Assembly: GCA_017942025.1 (NCBI GenBank)
Contig: JAGAVH010000040.1
Coordinates: 1 to 36,157 of the forward strand
DNA: 36,157 nt
DNA from: Ruminiclostridium sp.
GTDB lineage: Bacteria; Bacillota; Clostridia; Oscillospirales; Ruminococcaceae
Direction of reading: 5' to 3'
Positions 9,483-18,366 of this stretch are shown here, piece by piece; position 1 is the first letter of the stretch, and each line of letters opens with the position of its first letter. The notes beneath the pieces are model-generated. The model was not told the origin of the DNA. It saw only the letters and a list, made by a program, of their open reading frames with translations, and did no database searches. The translations under genes and the position numbers were made by a program.

Positions 9483-10346
9483 ATGTCACAGCATAAAAAG
9501 GTTGTTGCTATACACGATCTGTCCGGCTACGGCAGATGCGCTTTATCTGTAATAATTCCGATAATCTCCGCTACCGGCATTCAGGTAGTACCCGTTCCTA
9601 CTGCGGTACTGTCCACTCATACCGGCGGCTTTGATAATATAGCTATAAGAAATCTTACCGAGCATATCACCGATTGCTATAATCACTATAAAGAGCTTCA
9701 GGTAGAATTCGACTGTATCTACAGCGGCTTCTTATCCTCTCCCGAACAGGTTGACGGATGTCTTTTATATCTTGAAGGCTATAAGGACGCCTTAAAGGTT
9801 GTCGATCCCGTTTTAGGCGATAACGGAAAGCCTTATAAGACCTGCACAAAGGAGCTTATGAAGAGAATGAGAGAGCTTACCGGCAAGGCGGATATAATTA
9901 CCCCTAATCTTACCGAGGCGTGCATACTTCTTGACGAGGACTATCCTAAAGGACTTTCTGTTAATGAAGCAAAACAGTGGCTCAGAAGACTTGCAGATAA
10001 GCCGCAGATGGTAGTTTTCAAGGGCGTTCCCCTTATAGAAAACGATGATATAGTGCTGTCAAATATCGGCTACGATAATAAGACGGACGAATTCTGGAGA
10101 GTTGACTGGAATCACATCCCTGCAAACTATCCCGGTACGGGCGATATATTCTGCTCCGTGCTTACCGCCACTCTGATGAAGGGACAGACTCTCCCCGAGG
10201 CTATCAGCCGTGCGGCAAAGTTCACCGAAATCACCATAAACACCACCTATAAAAACGGCACAGAAGCAAGAACAGGCGTGCTGTTTGAATATGATTTAGG
10301 CTGGCTTATGAATGATGACGTAACAACGGAATTTAAGAAGATGTAA
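9483..10346 (+). CDS. pdxY: pyridoxal/pyridoxamine kinase
   Basis: 287 residues, typical of the PdxY/PdxK branch of the ribokinase superfamily. It phosphorylates pyridoxal-type vitamers with ATP to give vitamin B6 cofactor precursors (salvage). Visible features: the N-terminal IHDLSGYGRCALSV substrate loop, VVDPVLGDNGKPY in the middle, TPNLTEA, and the C-terminal PGTGDIF anion hole with the catalytic Asp. Ribosome site GGAAGGAG before the ATG. It is a single-gene unit between its own promoter and a bidirectional terminator. The symbol is by family; PdxY and PdxK naming overlaps in this group. Confidence 0.9.
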   Translation: MSQHKKVVAIHDLSGYGRCALSVIIPIISATGIQVVPVPTAVLSTHTGGFDNIAIRNLTEHITDCYNHYKELQVEFDCIYSGFLSSPEQVDGCLLYLEGYKDALKVVDPVLGDNGKPYKTCTKELMKRMRELTGKADIITPNLTEACILLDEDYPKGLSVNEAKQWLRRLADKPQMVVFKGVPLIENDDIVLSNIGYDNKTDEFWRVDWNHIPANYPGTGDIFCSVLTATLMKGQTLPEAISRAAKFTEITINTTYKNGTEARTGVLFEYDLGWLMNDDVTTEFKKM

Positions 10347-10350
10347 TGAA

Positions 10351-10384
10351 ACCCCTGAAAAGATATTTCTTTTCAGGGGTTTTG
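10351..10384 (+). terminator. bidirectional terminator between pdxK and glycosyltransferase
   Basis: A 13-bp perfect stem (10351-10363/10368-10380), loop TATT, with T-run on the plus side and TTTCATT on the minus side. It can serve pdxY and, 106 nt beyond its stop, the convergent glycosyltransferase gene. Confidence 0.9.
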
Positions 10385-10489
10385 CTATGTGTTAAATATT
10401 ATTGCCTTATCGGATACCTGCCGTTCACCCTTCTATGCAAAGCAGAGAACGTCAAAAGGCAGGAATTTTCAGCGGCGAATCGTCGCCAC

Positions 10490-11446
10490 TCAATGTTTTA
10501 TAAACTTATCAATAATAAATTTTGGTCTTTCCTTGACCTCGGTATATATCTTTCCTATATATTCGCCTACGATACCGAGAGCCATTATCTGAATACCGCT
10601 TAAAAACCAGATAGAGCACATAAGCGAGCTCCAGCCGGCCTGAGTATTGCCGAGAATATTCTGAACTATAGAATAGATTATAAAGCCTATACTTATAAGG
10701 AATACAAGAAATCCCACAACGGTTACAAGTCTTATCGGCTTTATTGAAAAGCTGGTGATACCGTCAAAGGCAAAGGCAAGCATCTTCTTTAAGGGATACT
10801 TTGATTCACCTGCAAAGCGCTCGCTTCTTTCATAATATACAATATCACTCTTGAAGCCTATCTGCTTTACGATACCTCTTAAAAAGAGATTTACCTCCTT
10901 GAACTGGGACAGAGCCTCCAGCGCCTTCTTTGACATAAGTCTGTAGTCGGCGTGGTTGTCAACAATATCAACGCCCAGCAGCTTCATAAATTTATAGAAC
11001 ATACCTGCTGTACCACGCTTGAAGGCGGTATCCGTTTTTCTTGAAGAACGTACGCCATACACGATATCACAGCCCTCGTGATACTTGTCAACAAACTTGT
11101 CCACTACGTTTATATCGTCCTGAAGATCCGCGTCCATCGAGATGGTGATATCCGCATGCTCCTTTGCTGTCATAAGTCCCGCAAGCAATGCGTTCTGATG
11201 TCCCTTGTTACGGCTTAAACTTATACCGCCAAAAATCTCGTCGGAGTTATAAAGCTCTTCGATTATCTCCCAGGTCTTGTCACGGCTACCGTCATTTACA
11301 AAGATGATACGGCTTTTATCGGATATTTTGCCCTCGTTTATAAGGGAGGTCATTTTTTCTTTAAGTCTTGCGGAGGTTTCGTGCAGTACCTCCTCTTCGT
11401 TGTAGCAGGGTACAACTATATATAAAATGTCATCGTATCTTTCCAA
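10490..11446 (-). CDS. GT2 polyprenyl-phosphate glycosyltransferase (GtrB/DPM1-like)
   Basis: 318 residues. The N-terminal GT-A domain starts with YIVVPCYNEEEVL, has FVNDGSRDKTW, and the metal-binding D-x-D within SMDADLQDD; about residues 230-300 contain two transmembrane helices, the layout of GtrB, YfdH and dolichyl-phosphate mannose synthase-like enzymes. These transfer a sugar from a nucleotide sugar to undecaprenyl phosphate at the membrane for later export to cell-wall polymers. The start is a TTG (11444-11446) with GAAAGGA 10 nt upstream; no in-frame ATG is available nearby. A minus-strand promoter lies at 11484-11512. No flippase (GtrA) or acceptor transferase is adjacent, so the sugar and target are unknown. 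Confidence 0.9.
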   Translation of the reverse strand: MERYDDILYIVVPCYNEEEVLHETSARLKEKMTSLINEGKISDKSRIIFVNDGSRDKTWEIIEELYNSDEIFGGISLSRNKGHQNALLAGLMTAKEHADITISMDADLQDDINVVDKFVDKYHEGCDIVYGVRSSRKTDTAFKRGTAGMFYKFMKLLGVDIVDNHADYRLMSKKALEALSQFKEVNLFLRGIVKQIGFKSDIVYYERSERFAGESKYPLKKMLAFAFDGITSFSIKPIRLVTVVGFLVFLISIGFIIYSIVQNILGNTQAGWSSLMCSIWFLSGIQIMALGIVGEYIGKIYTEVKERPKFIIDKFIKH

Positions 11447-11483
11447 TGTACGAAATTCCTTTCAATATAATATCTGTTTTATA

Positions 11484-11512
11484 AGTATATCTCATTTTTT
11501 TGGATTTGTAAA
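11484..11512 (-). promoter_or_regulatory. sigma-A promoter of the glycosyltransferase gene
   Basis: On the minus strand: TTTACA (11507-11512), 17-bp spacer, TATACT (11484-11489). Confidence 0.78.
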
Positions 11513-11691
11513 GGGAGAATACTAAAAACTGTGTGAAAATTCTTCAATTTATGGCAAATTTCTCGGAAAAGATATGCTATAATAATATCTGCTTTTGCCT
11601 GAGCCGATTATTGCTGTTACGATATTTAGCTTTGATATAAAGGAAAATTACCATATATATCAAATTTTTGTGACATTTTTAACAAAAAGCC

Positions 11692-11720
11692 TTGATTTTG
11701 TTTAAAATTTATGGTACAAT
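11692..11720 (+). promoter_or_regulatory. sigma-A promoter of the GGDEF-EAL gene
   Basis: TTGATT (11692-11697), 17-bp spacer, TACAAT (11715-11720), the same hexamers as the groESL promoter. Confidence 0.8.
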
Positions 11721-11727
11721 ATCAATA

Positions 11728-11870
11728 ATGATTATACTCGGTAGTAGTATGGGCAGAAGCCGGACCGATATGCGAAGGACTTTTTATGTATCGGTACAGG
11801 CATAACAACAGGGAACGCTCCGTCCGCTATTGTTAAATAAATATCATAATTGCCTAAGGAGGCGAAAAAA
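11728..11870 (+). other. long 5' leader of the GGDEF-EAL gene, possibly structured
   Basis: The inferred transcript start leaves about 143 nt before the TTG start codon. The leader can pair CCGATA (around 11765) with TATCGG (around 11791) and AACAACAG with CTATTGTT further down. I do not recognise a c-di-GMP (GEMM) or other known riboswitch core in it. Apart from this leader and the two promoters, the 11447-11870 gap is AT-rich with no gene. Confidence 0.4.
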
Positions 11871-14423
11871 TTGGAGCTTGAAACCGGTAATAAAAAATTT
11901 CTGGACATTACCATAGATATATCTCCCGGCTTTCCGTTTGTAATAGAAAAGGGTACTGAAAAGGAAAGAGCATATAACTCGCTTACTGAAATGATAAATC
12001 CCGACGATATACCGCCGATAACAGAAATGTTTACAGACGTATCAAACGGCGAAAGAGATAAATTAGAGGTGCATTGCCGCTTTAAGGTAGGCGGTGATTA
12101 CCACTGGTTCTATATATCCTGCGATCCTGTTTATTCGGATTACGGCAAGGCGATAAGTTTTGAAGGAAAGATGGGCGATGTATCAACCTACATCGAATCT
12201 GCAGGCGAGGACCTGGTGTATAAGCAGTTCAGGAAAAAAGGCTTTGCCAAAATATCAGAGCTCAGACAAAGCGGCATTGTGCTATCGGATGTTCTTGAAA
12301 AGGAGTATCTGACAGAAATGCTTATCCCTTTTATAAAAAGCGGACTGTATTCTGCAATCACCACACCTGACGGTAAAATAATCTGTACGACTGATCCTCA
12401 GTATGAAAAGCAGGAGATACGGTATCAGTTTGTAAAGAAAAAGACGATACGTGTAAATCATCAGACCAGCGGACATTGGATAATTGCCGCCAAGACAGAA
12501 GAGCTGCTCAGTCAGAATATAATGCTGTGGGAAACTCTTGTAGGCACTGTATCCCGTATGGCAAATGCCATAGTGGTTGTAATGACTGAGATGGAAAATT
12601 CGCAGAATGCCAATAAAATGCTCGGTCAGAATGTAGAAGAGCAGATTCTGCTCAACAACATCTATGCTATCATAATGGAGAGTAAAACAGCCAAGGAAAG
12701 CCTTGAAAAGGTGATAGACCTTGTGGGAGGCTATTTCAGGCTTGACAGAATTTCCGTAATAGACCTTTCTGCACTGGAAAAAGAAGTTTACATATGGAAA
12801 AAGAACAAGAGCGATACAAGAACGCTCACCACCTCCATAACCATAACAGCTGATGATTATCCCAATATTATGAGGGACCTGAACGAGCTTTCATCCAGCT
12901 TTTCCGATGATGAAACAAACGATCTCGACAGGGCAGGGGTTAAATCCTATGCGGTGTTCAAACTTTTTGACGCAGGAGAGTTCGATGGGCTTCTCGCCTT
13001 TGAAACCCTTGACGAAAAGCATGTATGGAAGCAAAGGGAAAGGAAACAGCTGCGAAATATTGCACAAATAATTTCTTCCATCATTATGCAGATGAAGGTT
13101 CAGGAAAAGTTGGAAGAATCTCAGGATAAAATGCGTCAGCTTGCTTTTTACGACGCCATTTTCAATATCCCTAACCGCACAAAGCTGAATAAGGATATGG
13201 GTACATTGTTAAGAAAAAACACCGAGGGCTCGCTGATTGCTTTCAAGATAACCAATACAAGCAATCTGTCGGCGGTCAACGGCCATACCTATTCAGATAT
13301 GCTGCTCAGAAATGTGGCACAGTATCTTAAAACTCTGCCGATAAAGAATATAGGCGTGTATTATTTTACAAACGCCATATTTATGCTGAATCTCCCGGGC
13401 TGCACGGGCGACGAGCCGAAAAGACTGGCAGAGGTGCTGATACATAAATTTTCAAAGCCCTGGAAATTCGGGGGAGATGAGCTTAATATCAACTGCAGTA
13501 TGGGTATAGCCTACTATCCTCTTAATGGAAAGACCTCAGAGGAAATATGCAAGGCGGCCAGCGTTGCTATGTACAGGGCAAGAGAATTCAAGCGTAACAG
13601 CTATACCTTCTATTCAGGTAATCTTGAAAAGACGCGCACCTTTGCGGCAACTCTTGAAAGCAGGATAAAGGAAAGCATAGCAAACGGAATGAAAGGCTTT
13701 TCTCTTAAATTCCAGCCTGCCTTTTCAGCGGAAAACGGCAATGTTATTTACTGCGAAAGCCTTGTGAGATGGACTGACGAAAAGTTCGGCAATATCCCGA
13801 ACTCCACATTATTCCCCTTACTTGAAAATCTGGGACTATCCTCCCTTATCGACGGATGGGTGCTGGAGCAGTCCTGCCTTTTCTGTAAGCAGATACAGCA
13901 GAGCGGCAACAAGGATTTCAGGGTGAGCGTAAATCTTACCGCCAGCGAAATACAATCGAGCGCTATAGTCGCTCAGGTAAAAAAAGCGCTTTCTGGCAGC
14001 GGACTTTCTCCTTCTTCTCTGATACTGGAGATTCCCGTCAAGGCGAATGTGTCCTATAACGACAGCACACATATACTGACCGATCTCAAGGCGGTGGGTA
14101 TAAGCGTTGCGATAGATAGCTACGGTACTGAGGATATCTCCCTTAAAATGCTTAAAAATTCTTATGTTGATATTATCAATATTCCATGTGTTCTTCTGTC
14201 CTCCGAGGATGAGGAATTCGACAGAGTACTGATAAACTCCATTATAGAGCTTGCTCATTGTAAGGATATAAAAGTGTGTATAAAGGGAATTGAGGATGAA
14301 ACAATGCTTAAAGCTACATCCGAACACGATGTGGATTGGGTGCAGGGCTATTATTGCTCAAAACCTCTGTGGCGTGACGAGGCGGCGAAAATACTGATGG
14401 GCAGTCTGAAAAAAATGTTGTAA
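11871..14423 (+). CDS. PAS/GAF/degenerate GGDEF/degenerate EAL signalling protein
   Basis: 850 residues from a TTG start at 11871; the AAGGAGG ribosome site lies 9 nt before it. The longer frame from 11850 would put that ribosome site inside the coding sequence. Order of parts: a PAS-like segment (about 20-130), a middle region, a GAF-like domain (about 255-415), a GGDEF-fold domain (about 422-580) and an EAL domain (about 595-850). The GGDEF motif is missing (YYFTNAIFML near 495). The EAL domain has ESL for EAL, an Asn in SVNLT, but EIPV for EITE, DSYG for DDFG, NIP for KID and KG for EG; only QG near 824 is kept. It should therefore be unable to make or degrade c-di-GMP and may bind it or a partner. 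No transmembrane helix. Confidence 0.9.
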   Translation: MELETGNKKFLDITIDISPGFPFVIEKGTEKERAYNSLTEMINPDDIPPITEMFTDVSNGERDKLEVHCRFKVGGDYHWFYISCDPVYSDYGKAISFEGKMGDVSTYIESAGEDLVYKQFRKKGFAKISELRQSGIVLSDVLEKEYLTEMLIPFIKSGLYSAITTPDGKIICTTDPQYEKQEIRYQFVKKKTIRVNHQTSGHWIIAAKTEELLSQNIMLWETLVGTVSRMANAIVVVMTEMENSQNANKMLGQNVEEQILLNNIYAIIMESKTAKESLEKVIDLVGGYFRLDRISVIDLSALEKEVYIWKKNKSDTRTLTTSITITADDYPNIMRDLNELSSSFSDDETNDLDRAGVKSYAVFKLFDAGEFDGLLAFETLDEKHVWKQRERKQLRNIAQIISSIIMQMKVQEKLEESQDKMRQLAFYDAIFNIPNRTKLNKDMGTLLRKNTEGSLIAFKITNTSNLSAVNGHTYSDMLLRNVAQYLKTLPIKNIGVYYFTNAIFMLNLPGCTGDEPKRLAEVLIHKFSKPWKFGGDELNINCSMGIAYYPLNGKTSEEICKAASVAMYRAREFKRNSYTFYSGNLEKTRTFAATLESRIKESIANGMKGFSLKFQPAFSAENGNVIYCESLVRWTDEKFGNIPNSTLFPLLENLGLSSLIDGWVLEQSCLFCKQIQQSGNKDFRVSVNLTASEIQSSAIVAQVKKALSGSGLSPSSLILEIPVKANVSYNDSTHILTDLKAVGISVAIDSYGTEDISLKMLKNSYVDIINIPCVLLSSEDEEFDRVLINSIIELAHCKDIKVCIKGIEDETMLKATSEHDVDWVQGYYCSKPLWRDEAAKILMGSLKKML

Positions 14424-14424
14424 A

Positions 14425-14463
14425 AAAAGCCGAAGATTTGGTTTCAGATCTTCGGCTTTTTGT
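14425..14463 (+). terminator. intrinsic terminator of the GGDEF-EAL gene
   Basis: A 13-bp stem (14425-14437/14448-14460) with a 10-nt loop and a T-run, immediately after the stop codon. Confidence 0.92.
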
Positions 14464-14511
14464 GTTTTTCTTTAAAAAAATATTATAGGGCGATAATTGT
14501 TGAAATTTCTC

Positions 14512-14540
14512 TTGAAAATTGACATAAATACGGTTATAAT
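14512..14540 (+). promoter_or_regulatory. sigma-A promoter of the rodA-like/galK unit
   Basis: TTGAAA (14512-14517), 17-bp spacer, TATAAT (14535-14540). A perfect TTGACA at 14519 is too close (10 bp) to the same -10 to be its partner. Confidence 0.8.
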
Positions 14541-14616
14541 AAATACTGTATAATTGTGTGGTTAAGATTACAGAAAATCTTTTATATAAAGGGCGCAGGC
14601 TCCTACAGGTGATAAT

Positions 14617-15774
14617 ATGAAATATGCTTTGGCAAAAGTTAAAACATATATAAGGCGTATTGACAAGATACTGCTTCTGCTTGTCTGTTGTATAAGCGGC
14701 TTTGCGGTGTTTTTGCTCTACACACTTTATCAGAACGAAATAAGCACAAGTGTTTCGGCAAGCCAGTACAAAACTCAGCTTATAGCTGCTGTGGCAGGAC
14801 TTGTGGTAGCGCTTGTTATTGCAGGGATAAACTATAAATTCATTGCAAAGCTATGGTTTGTCTATGCACCGGTGGCGCTGATATTTACCGCTCTGCTTTT
14901 TACTTCCCTTGGCGTACAGAACGAGGGTGCTGATGATATCGGCTGGCTCAATTTAGGGTTTATACAGTTTCAGCCGTCGGAAATGCTGAAGCTTGCCTTT
15001 ATCCTTTCCTTTGCCTATCATTTGTCAAAGGTGGAGGACAGACTCAACGAGCCGCTTCACTTTATTCTGCTGTGTATGCACGGCGGAGTACCCACTCTGC
15101 TTATCGTAATGACGGGTGACGACGGCTCTGCTATGGTGTTCCTGTTTGTATTTCTGTGTATGATATTTGCGGCAGGACTGTCCTGGAAGTATCTTCTCTT
15201 TTTCGGAGCGGTAACGCCGGTGGGTATATATGTTCTGTGGAACTATATTATGCAGCCTCACCAGCAGATGCGTTTCCAGATTTTATGGGATACGGCTATG
15301 CAGGAGGAAGAAGCTCTCGGCATATATATGCAGCAAAGACTTGGCAAGATAGCGCTCGGCTCAGGCGGTCTTACAGGTCAGGGGCTTTCGGGAGGACATT
15401 ATACCTATGTTCCTGAGATACACAACGACTTTATATTTTCCTATATAGGAATGTCAATGGGACTTTTGGGATGTCTTCTGGTAATTGTTCTTTTAGCGGC
15501 GTTGTCGCTGAAAATATTATCCTCTGCCAGTGCGGCAAAGGACCTTTTAGGAAGAAGTATATGCGTAGGAGTGTTTGCTCTTATCCTGTTCCATTCAGCG
15601 GTAAATATCGGAATGGTGCTGGGGGTAGCTCCCGTAATAGGAATACCGTTACCCTTCTTCAGCGCAGGAGGTACCTCGGTAGCCTGCCTTTTTGTGGCTA
15701 TCGGACTGGTACTGAGCGTAGGCGTTCACAATACGAAAAAATATCACATGTTCTATACAGAGCTTGATGATTAA
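14617..15774 (+). CDS. SEDS-family peptidoglycan glycosyltransferase (RodA/FtsW-like)
   Basis: 385 residues with about ten transmembrane helices. Family signatures: FQPSEMLKLAFI near residue 118, SGGHYTYVPEIHNDFIFSYIG with the conserved Asp of the SEDS active site, and PVIGIPLPFFSAGGTS near the C-terminus. SEDS proteins polymerise lipid II together with a class B penicillin-binding protein during elongation (RodA) or division/sporulation (FtsW/SpoVE). The 40-residue hydrophilic N-terminal start and lone position do not settle which. The ribosome site is weak (AGGTGAT). galK follows 15 nt downstream. No PBP gene is adjacent. Confidence 0.9.
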   Translation: MKYALAKVKTYIRRIDKILLLLVCCISGFAVFLLYTLYQNEISTSVSASQYKTQLIAAVAGLVVALVIAGINYKFIAKLWFVYAPVALIFTALLFTSLGVQNEGADDIGWLNLGFIQFQPSEMLKLAFILSFAYHLSKVEDRLNEPLHFILLCMHGGVPTLLIVMTGDDGSAMVFLFVFLCMIFAAGLSWKYLLFFGAVTPVGIYVLWNYIMQPHQQMRFQILWDTAMQEEEALGIYMQQRLGKIALGSGGLTGQGLSGGHYTYVPEIHNDFIFSYIGMSMGLLGCLLVIVLLAALSLKILSSASAAKDLLGRSICVGVFALILFHSAVNIGMVLGVAPVIGIPLPFFSAGGTSVACLFVAIGLVLSVGVHNTKKYHMFYTELDD

Positions 15775-15789
15775 AAGAAAGGACACAAA

Positions 15790-17049
15790 ATGGAAAAGAA
15801 GTTTATTCACAGCCTGGCAGAAATTTATTCAGAATCAGCAGTAGAAATGCAGAAGGAAAGATACGAAAAGGCGTTATCCTCCTTTAGCGAATTTTTCGAC
15901 GAAGAAGCAGACGGCACAAGATTTTTCTCCGCTCCCGGCAGAACAGAGGTCGGCGGTAACCACACCGACCACAACCACGGCAAGGTGCTTGCGGCAGGTG
16001 TTAATCTTGACGTTATCGCAGTAGTAAAGCCTACTGATGACGGTAAGATAGTTATCAAGTCCGAGGGCTTCCCCGTAGACGAGATAGACATTTCGGATTT
16101 AAAGATACTGTCCTCTCAGAAGAACACCTCTGCGGCACTTATCAAGGGTGTTGTTGCAGGCTTTCAGAACAACGGCTACAACGTGGGCGGCTTTAAGGCA
16201 TACACCACGTCAAATGTACTGAAAGGCTCAGGTCTTTCAAGCTCTGCGGCTTTCGAAGTTCTTGTCGGCACTATCCTTTCAGGTCTTTATAACGATGGCG
16301 CTATAAACCCCGTAAGAATTGCACAGATTGCCCAGTATGCTGAAAATGTTTATTTTGGTAAGCCCAGCGGACTTATGGATCAGATGGCTTGCTCCGTAGG
16401 CGGTTTTGTTGCTATAGACTTCAAGGACCCTTCCGCCCCCATTATTGAAAATATCAACGTGGATTTTGCAAAGTACGGTCACGCTCTCTGTATTATCGAT
16501 ACAAACGCCGATCATGCCGATCTCACAGACGAATATGCGGCTATTCCTAAAGAAATGAAGGCGATTGCAGAATATTTCTCCGCATCCGTTTTAAGAGAGA
16601 TTGCAAGAGCAGACGTTATTCTCAATACCGCTATACTCCGTCAGAAGTATGGTGACAGAGCGGTACTCCGTGCTCTCCATTTCTTTGCCGAAAATAACAG
16701 AGTGGACAAGCTGGTTCATTCTCTTAAAAATGATAATTTCGAAGCCTTCTTAGGCTCTATAAACGAAAGCGGAAACTCCAGCTACAAGTATTTACAGAAC
16801 ATCTTCGCAGTTTCCGACTATACACATCAGGCGGTAGGTATTGCGCTTAATATCGCTGAAAGTGCACTTTCAAGAAAGGGTGCGTGCAGAGTACACGGCG
16901 GCGGCTTTGCAGGAACTATCCAGGCATTCGTACCCCTTGATATGCTTCAGCAGTTCAAGCTGGACATTGAAAAGGTATTCGGTGCAGACAGCTGTCACGT
17001 GCTTTCTATAAGACCCTTCGGCGGTACTGAAGTAAATCTCGCAGAATAA
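15790..17049 (+). CDS. galK: galactokinase (GHMP kinase family)
   Basis: 419 residues, slightly longer than the 380-390 of E. coli GalK. It carries the galactokinase signature as GRTEVGGNHTDHNHGKVLA near residue 50, the ATP-binding GSGLSSSAAFE loop near 144 and the C-terminal GGGFAGTIQAF. It phosphorylates galactose at C1 for the Leloir pathway. Ribosome site GAAAGGA. It is placed 15 nt after the rodA-like gene, an unusual partner, and no galT or galE is present, so the substrate could be another hexose. I keep galactokinase because the signature His-Thr-Asp-His and spacing fit it. Confidence 0.88.
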   Translation: MEKKFIHSLAEIYSESAVEMQKERYEKALSSFSEFFDEEADGTRFFSAPGRTEVGGNHTDHNHGKVLAAGVNLDVIAVVKPTDDGKIVIKSEGFPVDEIDISDLKILSSQKNTSAALIKGVVAGFQNNGYNVGGFKAYTTSNVLKGSGLSSSAAFEVLVGTILSGLYNDGAINPVRIAQIAQYAENVYFGKPSGLMDQMACSVGGFVAIDFKDPSAPIIENINVDFAKYGHALCIIDTNADHADLTDEYAAIPKEMKAIAEYFSASVLREIARADVILNTAILRQKYGDRAVLRALHFFAENNRVDKLVHSLKNDNFEAFLGSINESGNSSYKYLQNIFAVSDYTHQAVGIALNIAESALSRKGACRVHGGGFAGTIQAFVPLDMLQQFKLDIEKVFGADSCHVLSIRPFGGTEVNLAE

Positions 17050-17072
17050 AAACCGCCTGCAAAGCAGACGGT
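17048..17072 (-). terminator. hflX terminator
   Basis: On the minus strand a 9-bp stem with one G-U pair (17064-17072/17052-17060), loop TTT, followed by a T-run. On the plus strand the same hairpin has a mismatch and no T-run, so galK termination is less clear. Confidence 0.75.
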
Positions 17073-17078
17073 AAAAGA

Positions 17079-18329
17079 TTATTCGGTTACATAGGGCAGA
17101 TAATCGGATATGTGGAGCTTATCCACAAGAGCAGTGACTGAAATTCCGTTTTCGGCGTATTCTTCGCTTATCACCTTGCTGTGAGAGTGAAGAGCCGCCG
17201 CAAGTGCGGATTTATCATAAGGTATGCAAAGAGTAAGCTTTGATATTTTATCAGGCAGATTTTCTGCTATCGCTTTAAGCAACTTATCAAAGCCCTGTTT
17301 GTGCTTTGCAGAGATGCAGACATTTGTCTCATCTTCGGGTAGCTCATAATCCAGTCTGTCACATTTGTTGAATATGTTTATTACGGGTATTTCTCCGCAG
17401 CCGAGGTCAGCGAGGATAGAAAGGGTAGTATCTGCCTTTTCCTTTGCCTCGGGGTCTGACGCATCGCATACGTGCAGGATTATATCGGCGTTTGCCGCTT
17501 CTTCAAGAGTTGACTTGAACGCCTCGACAAGGTGATGGGGAAGCCGTCTTATAAGCCCTACCGTATCTACAAGAGTCACAGAGCGACCGTCAGGAAGCTC
17601 TATTGCACGGGAGGTAAGGTCAAGGGTAGCAAACAACTTGTTTTCTGCAAGTACCCCTGCATCGGTAAGAGCGTTAAGTAAGGTGGATTTTCCCGCATTG
17701 GTATAGCCTACAATGGCACCGACTATAACGCTGTCCTTTTTTCTGCGGCGGCGGGACTGCTCTCTTCTCTTTTCAAGCTCCTTTAGTTCTTCACTCAGCT
17801 TTTCAATTCTTCTTCTGATATGACGGCGGTCAGTTTCAAGCTGGGTTTCACCAGGACCTCTTGTACCGATACCGCCACCGAGTCTTGAAAGGGAAGTACC
17901 TATACCCATAAGTCTTGGCAGACGATATTTAAGCTGGGCAAGCTCGACCTGAAGCTTACCCTCGTTTGTTACTGCTCTGCCTGCAAATATATCAAGAATA
18001 AGCATTGTGCGGTCTATTACCCGCACGTTTGTGATATCCTCAATATTCCGTATCTGGCTGGAGCTTAACTCCATATCAAATACAATAAGATCAGCCTCGT
18101 GCATTTCGGCAAGCTCCGACAGTTCGGCAATCTTGCCTTCTCCTAAAATAGTGGCACTTTCGATGGTGGGACGCTTCTGGATGAGTCGGCAGATTACCTC
18201 TGCTCCCGCAGTCCTTGCAAGCTCCTCCAGTTCATCCATAGATATTTCTGCATCATATTCGCCGGTATCAATTCCTGCGAGTATGGCACGGTTTTTCTTT
18301 TCATTTTCGTTTTTAATTTGTTCGTTCAT
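17079..18329 (-). CDS. hflX: ribosome-associated GTPase HflX
   Basis: 416 residues. The N-terminal nucleotide-binding domain and the Gly-rich linker (LGGGIGTRGPGETQLE) precede a coiled stretch (KLSEELKELEKRREQSR) and the GTPase domain from about residue 205, with G1 GYTNAGKST, the DTVG motif (LVDTVGLIRRLPHHL) and NKCD. HflX splits or rescues stalled 70S ribosomes, for example after heat or antibiotics. It is transcribed alone; its start codon is only 37 bp from that of the divergent nadB. The ribosome site is weak (TTGGAAA). Confidence 0.95.
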   Translation of the reverse strand: MNEQIKNENEKKNRAILAGIDTGEYDAEISMDELEELARTAGAEVICRLIQKRPTIESATILGEGKIAELSELAEMHEADLIVFDMELSSSQIRNIEDITNVRVIDRTMLILDIFAGRAVTNEGKLQVELAQLKYRLPRLMGIGTSLSRLGGGIGTRGPGETQLETDRRHIRRRIEKLSEELKELEKRREQSRRRRKKDSVIVGAIVGYTNAGKSTLLNALTDAGVLAENKLFATLDLTSRAIELPDGRSVTLVDTVGLIRRLPHHLVEAFKSTLEEAANADIILHVCDASDPEAKEKADTTLSILADLGCGEIPVINIFNKCDRLDYELPEDETNVCISAKHKQGFDKLLKAIAENLPDKISKLTLCIPYDKSALAAALHSHSKVISEEYAENGISVTALVDKLHISDYLPYVTE

Positions 18330-18366
18330 ACATTTTCCAATCTACTAAATAAAGGTGGTAATTCTT

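Noticed and set aside
11728-11870. c-di-GMP (GEMM) riboswitch
   Set aside because: The conserved GEMM core bases were not found; kept only as an unassigned leader.
14519-14540. Consensus TTGACA as -35 of the rodA-like gene
   Set aside because: It is only 10 bp from the TATAAT; TTGAAA at 14512 gives the proper 17-bp spacing.
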